Assembly (NCBI GenBank): GCA_963717515.1 | Contig: OY970338.1 | Location: 930,001 to 994,000 of the forward strand | Origin: CAYXZQ01 sp963717515 | GTDB lineage: Archaea; Nanobdellota; Nanobdellia; Woesearchaeales; DSVV01 | DNA: 64,000 nucleotides | Reading direction: 5' to 3' | Shown: one piece after another, positions 14,112-23,497 of the stretch | Position numbering within the stretch: the first letter of the stretch is position 1 | How the letters are laid out: each line of letters opens with the position of its first letter | Made by a program: the position numbers and the translations under genes | Notes under the pieces: generated by a model | Told to the model about the DNA's origin: nothing | The model's database searches: none | What the model saw: only the letters and a program-made list of their open reading frames with translations

Positions 14112-17100
14112 ATGACAAAGATAAACAAGATAGTTATGAAGGGTTTCAAGTCGTTCGGCAACAAGGTCGAGCTCCAATTCGACAGTGATTTCAACTGCGT
14201 TCTGGGACCGAACGGCGCAGGCAAGAGCAATATCATCGACGCCATCTGCTTTGTCTTAGGCAAAGGCTCAGCCAAAGGGCTCAGAGCTGAAAAGGCTGCA
14301 AACCTTGTCTACAACGGCGGCAAGAAAAAAGAGCCGGCAAAATACGGCGAGGTGAGCATATACTTCGACAACAAGAACAAGGTCTTCCCGACAGAAGATG
14401 ATTATGTCAAGATTACAAGGATAATAAAGCCGACAGGCATGAGCACGTACAAGATAAATGACCAGAAGAGGACCAGGCAGCAGGTCCTTGACCTTCTAGC
14501 TATAGCTAACATCGACCCCGACGGGTACAACATAACCCTCCAAGGCGATATAATCAGGCTCGTCGAGATGAGCTCTGTCGAGAGGAGGCACATCATCGAG
14601 GAAATCGCAGGTATCTCAATCTACGAGGAGAAGAAGAACAAGGCACTCAAGGAGCTCGAGAAGGTGGAAAGCAAGCTCGCCGAGGCCGAGATAATCCTCA
14701 CTGAGAGGCAGACTTACCTGAGGGAGCTCAAGAAAGACAGGGACCAGGCATTGAAGTACAAGGATGTCGCAGACAAGCTCAAGAGCAGCAAGGCGACATA
14801 TGTCAATCTGCAGATCAATAGCAGGGAAGAGAAGAAGGAGAAGATAGAGAAGGACATCGGCAAGTTCGAATCAGAGATAAAGAAGTTCGAGGAGCAGATT
14901 GCTGGCCTTAAATCTGATATCGCGAAGAAGAGGCAGGCCATATCAGACATATCAAAAGAGATTGAGGAAAAGGGTGAGAAGGAGCAGGTCAAGATAATGA
15001 AGGATATCGAGCAGCTCAAGATCGACATCGCCACCAACAAGACCAGGATGAGCTCCAATGCAAATGAGATAAACAGGGTCCATGACAGGAAGGACCAGCT
15101 CCAGGGCTCGCTATCGGAGATAGACGAGAAGATAAGCGGGCTCAACTCAGACAAGAACAGGTTTGAGAAGGACAAGGCCTCAGCTGAGAAGAACATCAGC
15201 CAGCTCAAGTCAAAGATTACAGCCTTCAGGCAGAAGCACAAGATAGAGGACTCCAATGCTCTCGAGCTTGACATGGACAACATGGACAAGGATGCAGACA
15301 AGATGCAGGCTGAGATCCAGGAGCTCCGAGAAGAGCAGCAGAACCTTCTCAGGGAAAAGGACAAGGCCGAGCTATACATCAACAGCATCGATGAGAAGAT
15401 AAGCAAGGTGCTCGAGGTAGAAAAAGAGCACAAGAATGACATCGAGAAGCTGAAGAACAGGAAGGCCGAGTTCAAGAAGACGACGCTTGAGCTCAATGAG
15501 ATACTGAACAGGGACTCGTCGCATGCAGCTGAACTCGGAAACGCAAAGCAGAAGCTCATATCAGCCAATGACGAGCTTGCGAAGCTAAGGAGCAGGGAGA
15601 GCACATTCAGGCAGAGCCAGGCTGATAACATAGCCACAAAGAGCATCCTTGAGTCAAAGAACAGGTTCGGCAGGGTCTACGGGACAATCACTGACCTTGG
15701 CAAGGTCCCTTCACGATATTCGACAGCACTCCAGATTGCAGCAGGACTAAGGATAAGGAGCATTGTCGTCGACAATGAAAAGACGGCCGCAAACTGCATA
15801 AAGCACCTCAAGAATAACAGGCTGGGGACTGCGACATTCCTGCCATTGAACAAGATCAAGGGCAAGGACTCAAAAGTCGAGCAGTCAGTGCTGAAATCCG
15901 GCGGGGTTCTCGGAAGGGCGATCGACCTCATCGATTTCGATTCTCAATTCAAGAATGCATTCTCATTCGTGTTCGGCAACACGATTGTCGTCGAGGACAT
16001 CGACGTCGCAAGAAGGATAGGCGTGGGAACGGTCAGGATGGTGACCCTTGACGGCGACCTTGTCGAGCTTTCCGGCGCGATGCAGGGCGGATACCGCAAG
16101 AAGATTGCAGGCAGCGGGTTTGCAGAAAAAGAGGTCGCATCGGACATCAAGGCCAAAGAGAAGCTCGCAGCTGACATGGAGGCTGTGGTCTCCAGGCTTG
16201 AGAAGGCCAGAAGCTCAGATGAAGAGAAGATAGGAAGGTTCAGGGAATTGAAGGCAGGGCTTGAAGGCGAGATAATAAAGCTTGAGAAATCCCTGCATCT
16301 CGAGGAAGGCGACCTTTCCGCTTCCAAGAAGGAGAAGGAAGTGTTCAGGGAAAGGCTCAAGGGAATCGAGAAGAAATCCGCAGAACTCCAGGGAAGCATA
16401 AGCAGGCTCACCAAGGAGCTGACAGTCATCAAGGTCAAGAAGCAGAATCTCAGGTCAAAGATAAACGAGATGCGCAGCCCGACCCTGCTTGCAGAGCTAA
16501 ACACTTTCGAGCAGAAGCATTCAGAGGAGAAAGAAGAGCTCATCAGGATAGAGGCGAACATCAAGAACGCAAATATGCAGACCACAAACATACTCCTACC
16601 TGAGAAAGAGAACATCATAAAGATCCTCTCCCAGCATGAGAAGGAGGAGAAAAAGTTCGGGGAGGAGAACAAGCAGTTGAAGGAGAAGATAAAGTCCCAG
16701 GAGACTGAGCTCGTGGACAAGGAGAAGAGGCAGAAGCAGTTCTACGGGAAATACAAAGAGCTCTTTGTCGAGAAGGACAGGCTCAATGAATCCATGCAGA
16801 AGGCGGAGAATGCCCTGGTGAGGCACGAGGAAGGCATCAGGAGGACGGAGCAGAGGAGCAATGTCCTCTCCGTGGACAGCGCAAGCGTAAAGGCAGAGCT
16901 TGCAGGGCTCTATGAAGAGAAGAAGAGATACGAAGACATGCCGCTCCTGAAAGGCAAGAATGAAGAGGAGCTGAAGAAGGAGATCTGGCAGATGGAGAGG
17001 CAGATGGACGCTGCGGGAAACGTCAATATGAGGGCCCTCGAAGTCTACGACTCTATTGAAAAAGAATACAATTCGCTTATCGATAAGAAGAAGAAGCTTA

Positions 17101-17603
17101 AGTCCGAGAAGGAAGAGGTCCTGGTCATGATGAATGAGATAGAGACCAAGAAAAAGGACCTATTCATGAATACTTTCGAGGTCATCGACAAGAATTTCCA
17201 GAAGATGTTCGAGAGCCTGACTACAAAAGGCCAGGCATTCCTCGAGCTTGAGAACCCCAAGGATCCGCTCGCTGAGGGACTGAGGATAAAAGTCAGGATA
17301 ACAGGCAAGAAGTTCCTGGACATCAGGAGCCTTTCAGGCGGCGAGAAGACATTGACCGCGCTATCTTTCATTTTCGCAATCCAGGAGCATGAGCCGGCAT
17401 CGTTCTATATCCTCGACGAGGTCGATGCAGCTCTTGACAGGAAGAACTCTGAGAAACTTGCGGAACTGATAGCCAATTATTCAAAAGGAGCTCAGTATGT
17501 CATGATATCTCACAATGACAATGTCATATCGTCCGCAAGCACGCTCTACGGCGTGTCGATGAACGAGCACGGCATGAGCAAGGTCGTGAGCCTGAAGCTC
17601 TGA
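14112..17603 (+). CDS. smc: Chromosome segregation protein SMC
   Basis: A full-length 1163-residue SMC ATPase that compacts and segregates the chromosome. The N-terminal head has Walker A (GPNGAGKSNI, about residue 32); two long coiled coils flank a hinge around residues 500-650 (FGRVYGTITDLGKV onwards); the C-terminal head has the signature LSGGEKTLTALS and Walker B FYILDEVDAALD. A TATA-like tttaaata about 46 bp upstream gives a short leader. No ScpA or ScpB follows; two small genes of unknown function do. Confidence 0.97.
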   Translation: MTKINKIVMKGFKSFGNKVELQFDSDFNCVLGPNGAGKSNIIDAICFVLGKGSAKGLRAEKAANLVYNGGKKKEPAKYGEVSIYFDNKNKVFPTEDDYVKITRIIKPTGMSTYKINDQKRTRQQVLDLLAIANIDPDGYNITLQGDIIRLVEMSSVERRHIIEEIAGISIYEEKKNKALKELEKVESKLAEAEIILTERQTYLRELKKDRDQALKYKDVADKLKSSKATYVNLQINSREEKKEKIEKDIGKFESEIKKFEEQIAGLKSDIAKKRQAISDISKEIEEKGEKEQVKIMKDIEQLKIDIATNKTRMSSNANEINRVHDRKDQLQGSLSEIDEKISGLNSDKNRFEKDKASAEKNISQLKSKITAFRQKHKIEDSNALELDMDNMDKDADKMQAEIQELREEQQNLLREKDKAELYINSIDEKISKVLEVEKEHKNDIEKLKNRKAEFKKTTLELNEILNRDSSHAAELGNAKQKLISANDELAKLRSRESTFRQSQADNIATKSILESKNRFGRVYGTITDLGKVPSRYSTALQIAAGLRIRSIVVDNEKTAANCIKHLKNNRLGTATFLPLNKIKGKDSKVEQSVLKSGGVLGRAIDLIDFDSQFKNAFSFVFGNTIVVEDIDVARRIGVGTVRMVTLDGDLVELSGAMQGGYRKKIAGSGFAEKEVASDIKAKEKLAADMEAVVSRLEKARSSDEEKIGRFRELKAGLEGEIIKLEKSLHLEEGDLSASKKEKEVFRERLKGIEKKSAELQGSISRLTKELTVIKVKKQNLRSKINEMRSPTLLAELNTFEQKHSEEKEELIRIEANIKNANMQTTNILLPEKENIIKILSQHEKEEKKFGEENKQLKEKIKSQETELVDKEKRQKQFYGKYKELFVEKDRLNESMQKAENALVRHEEGIRRTEQRSNVLSVDSASVKAELAGLYEEKKRYEDMPLLKGKNEEELKKEIWQMERQMDAAGNVNMRALEVYDSIEKEYNSLIDKKKKLKSEKEEVLVMMNEIETKKKDLFMNTFEVIDKNFQKMFESLTTKGQAFLELENPKDPLAEGLRIKVRITGKKFLDIRSLSGGEKTLTALSFIFAIQEHEPASFYILDEVDAALDRKNSEKLAELIANYSKGAQYVMISHNDNVISSASTLYGVSMNEHGMSKVVSLKL

Positions 17604-17651
17604 CTCATAAAAAAAGAAATATTATTATATTTATCGCAAATCCTTCCAGAC

Positions 17652-18158
17652 ATGGACAACCTCTATTCAATCGTGCAGACGACCATCGATACAGGATTCC
17701 ATGAGCTGAAATTCTTCAGGGATCATATCAATGCCTGCTTCACGGATCTCAAAGGCGATTTCAGCTCATACGAGACTGATGGCTATGATGCCAATATACT
17801 TCTTGACAACAGGCTCAGGCAGGCACCGATCCAGGCCCACAGGGGAGGGGTCGCCCTGCAGCTGAACATCATCAGGTTAGGGGAATACATGCCCTTGGCC
17901 CTTCTTTGCATCAGCAACATGCTTGAAGGGAGATCTGAAAAATATTCTGCATGGGTTGCCCGAATCAGTGATAAGATGCTGGTCAAAAAGGATCTAGGCA
18001 GGGAGCTCTTTGCATACAAAAGATTCCTGGCTGAAGAGCTCAAATACAGGATGATGCCGGCTGACGGCCTCAATCTCCTCCAGCTTGATTATGAGCTGCG
18101 CAAATATGAAGCAGGAAAAAAGACACATAAGAGTCTGTCCGAGATGCGGCGGGATTGA
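17652..18158 (+). CDS. Hypothetical protein downstream of smc
   Basis: A 168-residue, probably all-helical soluble protein that I do not recognise. It occupies the place where scpA often sits in other genomes, but has none of the usual ScpA sequence. Conserved-looking segments are GFHELKFFRDHI and LQLNIIRLGEYMPLALL. A TATA-like tatattta about 25 bp before the ATG suggests its own promoter. Its end overlaps the start of the zinc-ribbon gene. Confidence 0.65.
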   Translation: MDNLYSIVQTTIDTGFHELKFFRDHINACFTDLKGDFSSYETDGYDANILLDNRLRQAPIQAHRGGVALQLNIIRLGEYMPLALLCISNMLEGRSEKYSAWVARISDKMLVKKDLGRELFAYKRFLAEELKYRMMPADGLNLLQLDYELRKYEAGKKTHKSLSEMRRD

Positions 18159-18300
18159 TATTGGCATACCACCTGCAGGGCTTGATCTCAGGATGACCAT
18201 GCGAGATTACTGCCGGAACTGCAAAAATATCGGCAATTTCCCAGAAGTCGACATTGATGACGTAAAGGAATTCATAGAAGAGATCAGGAAGCGCATATGA
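18106..18300 (+). CDS. Small zinc-ribbon protein
   Basis: A 64-residue protein with two CxxC knuckles, RVCPRCGGIDIGIPPAGLD and DYCRNCKNIGNFPEVD, forming a zinc ribbon. Similar short archaeal proteins with an IPPAGLD-DYCRNC pattern are known to me only as conserved hypotheticals. I chose the ATG at 18106 (MKQEKRHIRVC); starts at 18085 and 18091 are also in frame. It overlaps the 3' end of the preceding gene by 53 bp in another frame, so the two are co-transcribed. Confidence 0.7.
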   Translation: MKQEKRHIRVCPRCGGIDIGIPPAGLDLRMTMRDYCRNCKNIGNFPEVDIDDVKEFIEEIRKRI

Positions 18301-18318
18301 AATCCATACATATTTGGA

Positions 18319-19440
18319 TCATGCATTTCCGAAATCTCGCAGGATCTCTCTTATACTGCCGATTGTCTGATCCCATCTGAAATTCTCGACTATGGTCTTT
18401 CTCGCCTTAGAACCTAGCTCTTTTCTCAGCTCAGGATTCTCAAGAAGCATCTCGAGCTTCATCGAGAGGACGAGCGAATTCTTGAACGGGAAGAACATCC
18501 CGTTCCTCTTCTCTGCAATGTATTCCTTGACAAACCCGACCGGAGTCGTCACAACAGGCAGGCCGCAGGCCATAGCCTCCATGGTCGCAAGCGAAGACGT
18601 CTCTGTAAGCGATGGAAGGACAAAGACATCCATGGCCTGGAGATAATCCTGTATATTATTGACAGAGCCGGGCAGCATTATGCTCTTCATCGAGGAGAAC
18701 ATCTCCTCAAGCTCCCTAATACCCTTTCCGACGATGAGAAGCCGTGTGTTGAAATGCTTCTTCTCGACACGCCTGAAAGCCCTGTAGAGCGTTATCAGGT
18801 CCTTCTCCCTGCCTATCCTTCCGGAAAACCCGATTATGAAAAGGTAAGGGTTTATGCCAAGCCTCTTCTTCGCTTCCTCGATGTCGCCAGGCATGAACTT
18901 CTCAGTGTCAGTGCCCAGATGGACGACCTTTTTTTCAGTGTGTATCCGGTTCCTCTTGTATTTCTCCTCGACCTCAATTGATGGGACTATCAGGAGGTCG
19001 CATCTGTTATAAAATCTGCGTGCAATCCATTTTGTCCCGATGTTCGTGAACCACCTGAAGCGCTTCACACTCCTGGTAGTAAGCTCCCATTCGATTGAAT
19101 GTGCGAATGCAACGACCGGCTTCTTCAGCTTCCTTCCTGCTTTTATTGCCGACATGCCCACCGGGCCTATGGTCTGGACAAAAACCAGGTCGCAATCGCT
19201 TACAAGCCTTTTTATCTTCCTGTAATTGCCCCATGTGAATTCGATGTCGCCGAAATTGATGTTGATGACAGGGAACCTGACGACATTGATCCCTGAGAGT
19301 CCTGTGTACTCCCCGAAATCAGGAGCAGCAATTGTTATGTCATATTCCTCCTTGAGCCCGGGGATTATCTCGAGGAGAAACCTGACTATCCCGTCCCACC
19401 TGGGAAGGAAGCAGTCTGTGGCGATCAAGAGCTTTTTCAT
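18319..19440 (-). CDS. Glycosyltransferase family 4 (GT-B)
   Basis: A 373-residue retaining glycosyltransferase. The N-terminal domain starts MKKLLIATDCFLPRWDGIVRF with the acceptor-side loop; the C-terminal Glycos_transf_1 domain has IIGFSGRIGREKDLI, the phosphate-binding Lys/Arg region, and the E-x7-E element TETSSLATMEAMACG. It probably extends a lipid-linked or surface glycan. Its start overlaps the stop of the PIG-L deacetylase gene by 4 bp, so the two form an operon. Confidence 0.9.
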   Translation of the reverse strand: MKKLLIATDCFLPRWDGIVRFLLEIIPGLKEEYDITIAAPDFGEYTGLSGINVVRFPVININFGDIEFTWGNYRKIKRLVSDCDLVFVQTIGPVGMSAIKAGRKLKKPVVAFAHSIEWELTTRSVKRFRWFTNIGTKWIARRFYNRCDLLIVPSIEVEEKYKRNRIHTEKKVVHLGTDTEKFMPGDIEEAKKRLGINPYLFIIGFSGRIGREKDLITLYRAFRRVEKKHFNTRLLIVGKGIRELEEMFSSMKSIMLPGSVNNIQDYLQAMDVFVLPSLTETSSLATMEAMACGLPVVTTPVGFVKEYIAEKRNGMFFPFKNSLVLSMKLEMLLENPELRKELGSKARKTIVENFRWDQTIGSIREILRDFGNA

Positions 19441-20102
19441 CTTAGCTTCACAAACACCTCAGCATATTTAACACCTTTGTCAAGGCCATTGAGCAGTCCC
19501 CTTATGTAAGTCGCTGGAAGCATCGTAAGGAGCGCCAGCCATTGGCTCTCATGGCGCTTTATCGCCTTTATCTTGAGTCCGAATGTCTTTGTGACATCAA
19601 CGACAAGCTTTGGCCTGTCCCTGTGCCTGATGTTGAGCGGATTCCAGATGTCAAATGAATAGAGGTCGCATTTGTATTTCAACCTGTCCATTATCTCTGT
19701 CACCACATTATATACAGCCCTGTGGTCTGGATGAGGGTCATCAAGAGAATGAGTGAAGATCTTAACAGGCCTGATTATGTTTATGAGCCGCCTGATCTTT
19801 GCTTTCCTCTTCTTCTGCCTGATCCCTTCAGGGAACTTTCCCTCCTTGAGCCCAAGATAATAAAGCTTTCCCCCTCCTATGATTATGTCTGCCTTATGGG
19901 ATTCGCCGACCCGCATCTTTATCGCCTCTTCCTGCCTCAGCCAGGGATGAGTTGACTCTCCATAAGAGAATATGACAGTGATGACCTCAATGCCCTCTTT
20001 GGCATATCTGGCAAGCGTCCCGCCTGCGCCGATGACATGGTCGTCATTATGCGCGCAGAACACAAGCACAGTGTCAGCATTGTCCACCTTGTTTTCTGCC
20101 AT
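19437..20102 (-). CDS. PIG-L family N-acetylglucosamine deacetylase-like protein
   Basis: A 221-residue zinc-dependent deacetylase of the LmbE/PIG-L family, which removes acetyl groups from GlcNAc-linked lipids or small molecules. The motifs are FCAHNDDHVIGAGG (zinc-binding His and Asp pair, catalytic Asp) and DDPHPDHRAVYN (third His). Followed with a 4-bp overlap by a GT4 glycosyltransferase, so a joint role in glycolipid building is a reasonable inference. A TATA-like attta sequence about 29 bp upstream of the ATG supports the start. Confidence 0.92.
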   Translation of the reverse strand: MAENKVDNADTVLVFCAHNDDHVIGAGGTLARYAKEGIEVITVIFSYGESTHPWLRQEEAIKMRVGESHKADIIIGGGKLYYLGLKEGKFPEGIRQKKRKAKIRRLINIIRPVKIFTHSLDDPHPDHRAVYNVVTEIMDRLKYKCDLYSFDIWNPLNIRHRDRPKLVVDVTKTFGLKIKAIKRHESQWLALLTMLPATYIRGLLNGLDKGVKYAEVFVKLR

Positions 20103-20252
20103 TATGGGTTGAAGGAGTTAGCTGCAGTTAAATTATTTTTGGTTTTTGCAGGCTTCCCTTGACGATTACCGAAACCTTTATATATAAAATATCACTCCAT
20201 CATTGATTAGAGTTAATTCTTAACATAATAGAAGATGAAGGTGTTAAGCTAA

Positions 20253-20894
20253 ATGGATAAGAATGAAAATATTTTGAAGGGAACTACAACTGTAGGCATA
20301 AAGTGCAAAGACGGGATAGTCCTTGCAGCTGACAAGAGGGCGACAGCAGGGAACCTGATAGTCAACAAGAAGACGGACAAGATATACCAGATAAACGACA
20401 CCATGGCAATCACCATGGCAGGGACTGTGTCTGACGCCCAGCTCATCTCAAAGCTGATCAAGGCAGAGCTCAACCTGAAGAAGCTCAGGAGCGGAAGGGA
20501 ATCTACTGTCAGGGAATCGGCAAACCTGCTTGCAGGTATGGTCTACTCAAACATCAGGAAGATGTCCATGATACCAGGCATCAGCCACTTTCTCCTAGGA
20601 GGCAGGGATGATACAGGATACTACCTCTTTGATGTATTTGCAGACGGCTCGCTCACTGAGGAGAATGAGTACATCACATCAGGCAGCGGCAGCGTCATGG
20701 CTTTCGGAGTGCTTGAGACGCTCTTCAAGCAGGACATGTCAATCGGCGAGGGAGTTGAGCTCGCAATCAAGTCTATAAATGCGGCCTTGCAGAGGGACAG
20801 CGCAACAGGAAACGGAATCAAGGTAATCACGATAACTGACAAAGGAATCCAGGAGACTTTCAACAAGGAAATTAACACAGGGATAAAAGAATAA
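20253..20894 (+). CDS. psmB: Proteasome beta subunit
   Basis: The catalytic beta subunit of the archaeal 20S proteasome (213 residues). A short propeptide MDKNENILKG precedes the nucleophile Thr11 in TTTVGIKCKDGIVLAADKRA; autocleavage after Gly10 would expose it. Lys and Asp of the catalytic set are in ADKRAT. It lies 55 bp upstream of aCPSF1, a pairing seen in other archaea. The alpha subunit is elsewhere. Confidence 0.96.
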   Translation: MDKNENILKGTTTVGIKCKDGIVLAADKRATAGNLIVNKKTDKIYQINDTMAITMAGTVSDAQLISKLIKAELNLKKLRSGRESTVRESANLLAGMVYSNIRKMSMIPGISHFLLGGRDDTGYYLFDVFADGSLTEENEYITSGSGSVMAFGVLETLFKQDMSIGEGVELAIKSINAALQRDSATGNGIKVITITDKGIQETFNKEINTGIKE

Positions 20895-20949
20895 ATTTTC
20901 TGGTCAAGGACGATAAAAATTCTTAAAAAACACATGTTTAGGTGACAAT

Positions 20950-22842
20950 ATGAGCACGATAATAAAAGAAATAATGAAACACCTGCCTGAAGACAAGATA
21001 AGCGAGGCAGTATTCGAGGCGGCAAATATAGTTCTTTACACGAAGAGCAGGGATTTCTTCTTCAACAACAACGGCGTGATAAAAGATATCGTCAACAAGA
21101 TAAAGAAAAGGATAGAGCTGAGACCTGACCCTAGCATAGTCATGGAGATTGAAAAAGCTGAGACAGAGATAAAAAAGATCCTTCCGGAAGAGGCAGGCAT
21201 CAGCCAGATAATCTTTGATGCCCCGAGGTCACAGGTAGTCATCGAGGCTGAAAAGCCCGGCCTTGCGATAGGCAAACAAGGCTCGCTCCTGAGAGAGATA
21301 AAAGAAAAGACTCTCTGGATACCTCTCATCAGGAGAACTCCCGCAATAAGGTCACAGCTCATAGAGAACATCAGGGCTGTGCTATACCAGAACAATGATT
21401 ACAGGAGAAAGTTCCTCGACAAGATAGGGCACAGGATATACGACGGCTGGCTCAGGCAGAAGCAGCATGAATGGATAAGGGTCACGATGCTCGGCTCAGG
21501 AAGGCAGGTCGGAAGGAGCTGCTTGTTCCTCCAGACACCTGAATCCAGGATACTTATGGACTGCGGCGTCGATGTCGCAAGCGAAAATGATTCCTACCCT
21601 TTCCTTGATGCGCCTGAATTCAGGATAAATGAGCTCGACGCTGTCATCATCTCTCACAGCCACCTAGACCATTGCGGGTTTGTCCCCTATCTTTTCAAGT
21701 ATGGCTACAGGGGGCCGGTGTACTGCACAGAACCCACGAGAGATGTCATGAGCCTTCTTCTCCTTGACTATATCAAGATCATGAGGACAGAGGGCAAGGA
21801 GCCCATATTCACGAGCGATGATGTAAAGGAGATGGTGAAGCATACCATATGCCTTGAATACGATGAGGTCTCCGATGTCACTCCTGATGTCAGGATAACA
21901 ATGCATAATGCAGGGCATATATTAGGTAGCGCAATGGTTCACCTCAACATCGGAAACGGCCTGCATAACATGCTTTATTCAGCTGACCAGAAATTCGGAA
22001 GGACCCAGCTCCTTGAGCCTGCTGTGACAAGGTTCCAGAGGCTTGAGACCCTTGTCATAGAGAGCACCTACGGCGGGAAGGACAATGTGCTTCCACCGAA
22101 GAAGGAATGCGAGGATTTCCTCGGCGAGATAATCACAAAGACCATCGACCGGCGAGGCAAAGTCCTGATTCCTGTCCTTGGGAGCGGGAGGGCTCAGGAG
22201 GTCATGCTCATAGTCGAGAACCTCGTAAGGATGGGCCAGCTTGAGCCTGTGGACGTATATATAGACGGCATGGTCTGGGACATCACTGCAATCCATTCTG
22301 CATACCCAGAGTATCTTAACAACAATGTTAGAAAAAGGATATTCCACAAGAACCAGAACCCGTTCCTAAACGAGATATTCAAGAGGGTGGGCTCAGGCAA
22401 GGAGAGAAAACAGCTCATCGAAGAAGCAAAGCCATGCATCGTCCTTGCAACAAGCGGGATGCTGGTAGGCGGGCCGAGCGTCGAATACCTAAAGGCATTT
22501 GCCGAGGGCAAGCGGAATTCGCTGGTATTTGTCGCATATCAGGGCGAAGGCTCGCTAGGAAGGCGGATACAGAGAGGCGAGAGAGAGCTGGCATTTGCAA
22601 ACGGCAACAGGCAGGAGCAGATGCACTTGAACATGGAAGTATACACGATTGAGGGATTTACCGGACATTCAGGAAGAAAGCAGCTGATGAGCTTCATCTA
22701 TAAGCTAAATCCGAAGCCAAGGAAAGTCATAATAAACCACGGCGAGAATTCCAGATGCCTGGACCTTGCAAGCTCAATACACAAGATATACAGGATTGAG
22801 TCTATAGCACCGAAGAACCTCGAGGCTGTGAGGATTAAATAA
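20950..22842 (+). CDS. KH-domain beta-CASP ribonuclease (aCPSF1)
   Basis: A 630-residue archaeal CPSF73-like nuclease that cuts at U-rich 3' ends and terminates transcription. N-terminal KH domains (VIEAEKPGLAIGKQGSLLREI around residue 105) bind RNA. The metallo-beta-lactamase core has SHSHLDHCGFVPYL, TMHNAGHILGSAMV and ESTYGGKD; the beta-CASP part has IPVLGSGRAQE and a C-terminal ending in INHGENSRCLDLA. Its substrate preference fits the T-tract gene ends seen across this window. Confidence 0.95.
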   Translation: MSTIIKEIMKHLPEDKISEAVFEAANIVLYTKSRDFFFNNNGVIKDIVNKIKKRIELRPDPSIVMEIEKAETEIKKILPEEAGISQIIFDAPRSQVVIEAEKPGLAIGKQGSLLREIKEKTLWIPLIRRTPAIRSQLIENIRAVLYQNNDYRRKFLDKIGHRIYDGWLRQKQHEWIRVTMLGSGRQVGRSCLFLQTPESRILMDCGVDVASENDSYPFLDAPEFRINELDAVIISHSHLDHCGFVPYLFKYGYRGPVYCTEPTRDVMSLLLLDYIKIMRTEGKEPIFTSDDVKEMVKHTICLEYDEVSDVTPDVRITMHNAGHILGSAMVHLNIGNGLHNMLYSADQKFGRTQLLEPAVTRFQRLETLVIESTYGGKDNVLPPKKECEDFLGEIITKTIDRRGKVLIPVLGSGRAQEVMLIVENLVRMGQLEPVDVYIDGMVWDITAIHSAYPEYLNNNVRKRIFHKNQNPFLNEIFKRVGSGKERKQLIEEAKPCIVLATSGMLVGGPSVEYLKAFAEGKRNSLVFVAYQGEGSLGRRIQRGERELAFANGNRQEQMHLNMEVYTIEGFTGHSGRKQLMSFIYKLNPKPRKVIINHGENSRCLDLASSIHKIYRIESIAPKNLEAVRIK

Positions 22843-22933
22843 GAAAAACCAATATTTAACCACTCTTAAGTAATTACAAAAACGAAAGATTTAAATACTA
22901 GTTCTGACATCATTACTCCTAGTTGGGGGTAAA

Positions 22934-23452
22934 ATGAGCAGATACATAATTAGCCTGGTAGTCCTGGTCTTCTTGCTGGGATGGGTTGCGAATAATGTAT
23001 ATAGTGACATCTATAAAGACAATTACCAGCTGGGCCTAGTACAGGACAAGGCTGATGATGTCAGCCTCAAGGTGACTGCCAAAGAGAGAGACAGCCCTGC
23101 TGACAGGATAAAAGAGAGCCAGATACACGTATACGACAACAGTGTCGTGATCCAGGTGGACAACCCTGAATGGTCGACCTTCACTGATACGAATTCCATG
23201 GACCCGGTCATTGATAATGGAGCTAATGCCATACATGTTGTCCCTCAGTCAGAGGATGATCTCCAGGTAGGCGATATAGTGGCCTATGAATCCCAGTATG
23301 CAAACGGGACCATAATCCACAGGATAATCGATAAAGGGATCGACGAGCAGGGCACTTATTTCATCATGAAAGGAGACAACAATCCAACGCAAGACCCTGG
23401 CAAAGTCAGGTTCTCACAGATAAAGAGAGTCCTTGTCGCAATCATCTATTAA
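22934..23452 (+). CDS. Signal peptidase I (archaeal S26B type)
   Basis: A 172-residue membrane-anchored signal peptidase. Residues 4-22 form the single N-terminal anchor. Catalytic Ser is in TDTNSMDPVID, the His that replaces bacterial Lys in GTIIHRIIDKG, and the Asp in MKGDNNPTQDPG, as in Sec11-like enzymes. It removes Sec signal peptides outside the membrane. A GGGGGT ribosome binding site lies just before the ATG. It sits next to, but convergent with, the archaellin gene, which uses a different, class III peptidase. Confidence 0.9.
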   Translation: MSRYIISLVVLVFLLGWVANNVYSDIYKDNYQLGLVQDKADDVSLKVTAKERDSPADRIKESQIHVYDNSVVIQVDNPEWSTFTDTNSMDPVIDNGANAIHVVPQSEDDLQVGDIVAYESQYANGTIIHRIIDKGIDEQGTYFIMKGDNNPTQDPGKVRFSQIKRVLVAIIY

Positions 23453-23497
23453 TCATCAATCAGAAGAAGATATAAAAAAATTGAAAAAATATTCTAT

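Noticed and set aside
14714..15646. Long minus-strand reading frame inside smc
   Set aside because: It is the Ser/Leu-rich antisense shadow of the SMC coiled coil and has no promoter or homology.
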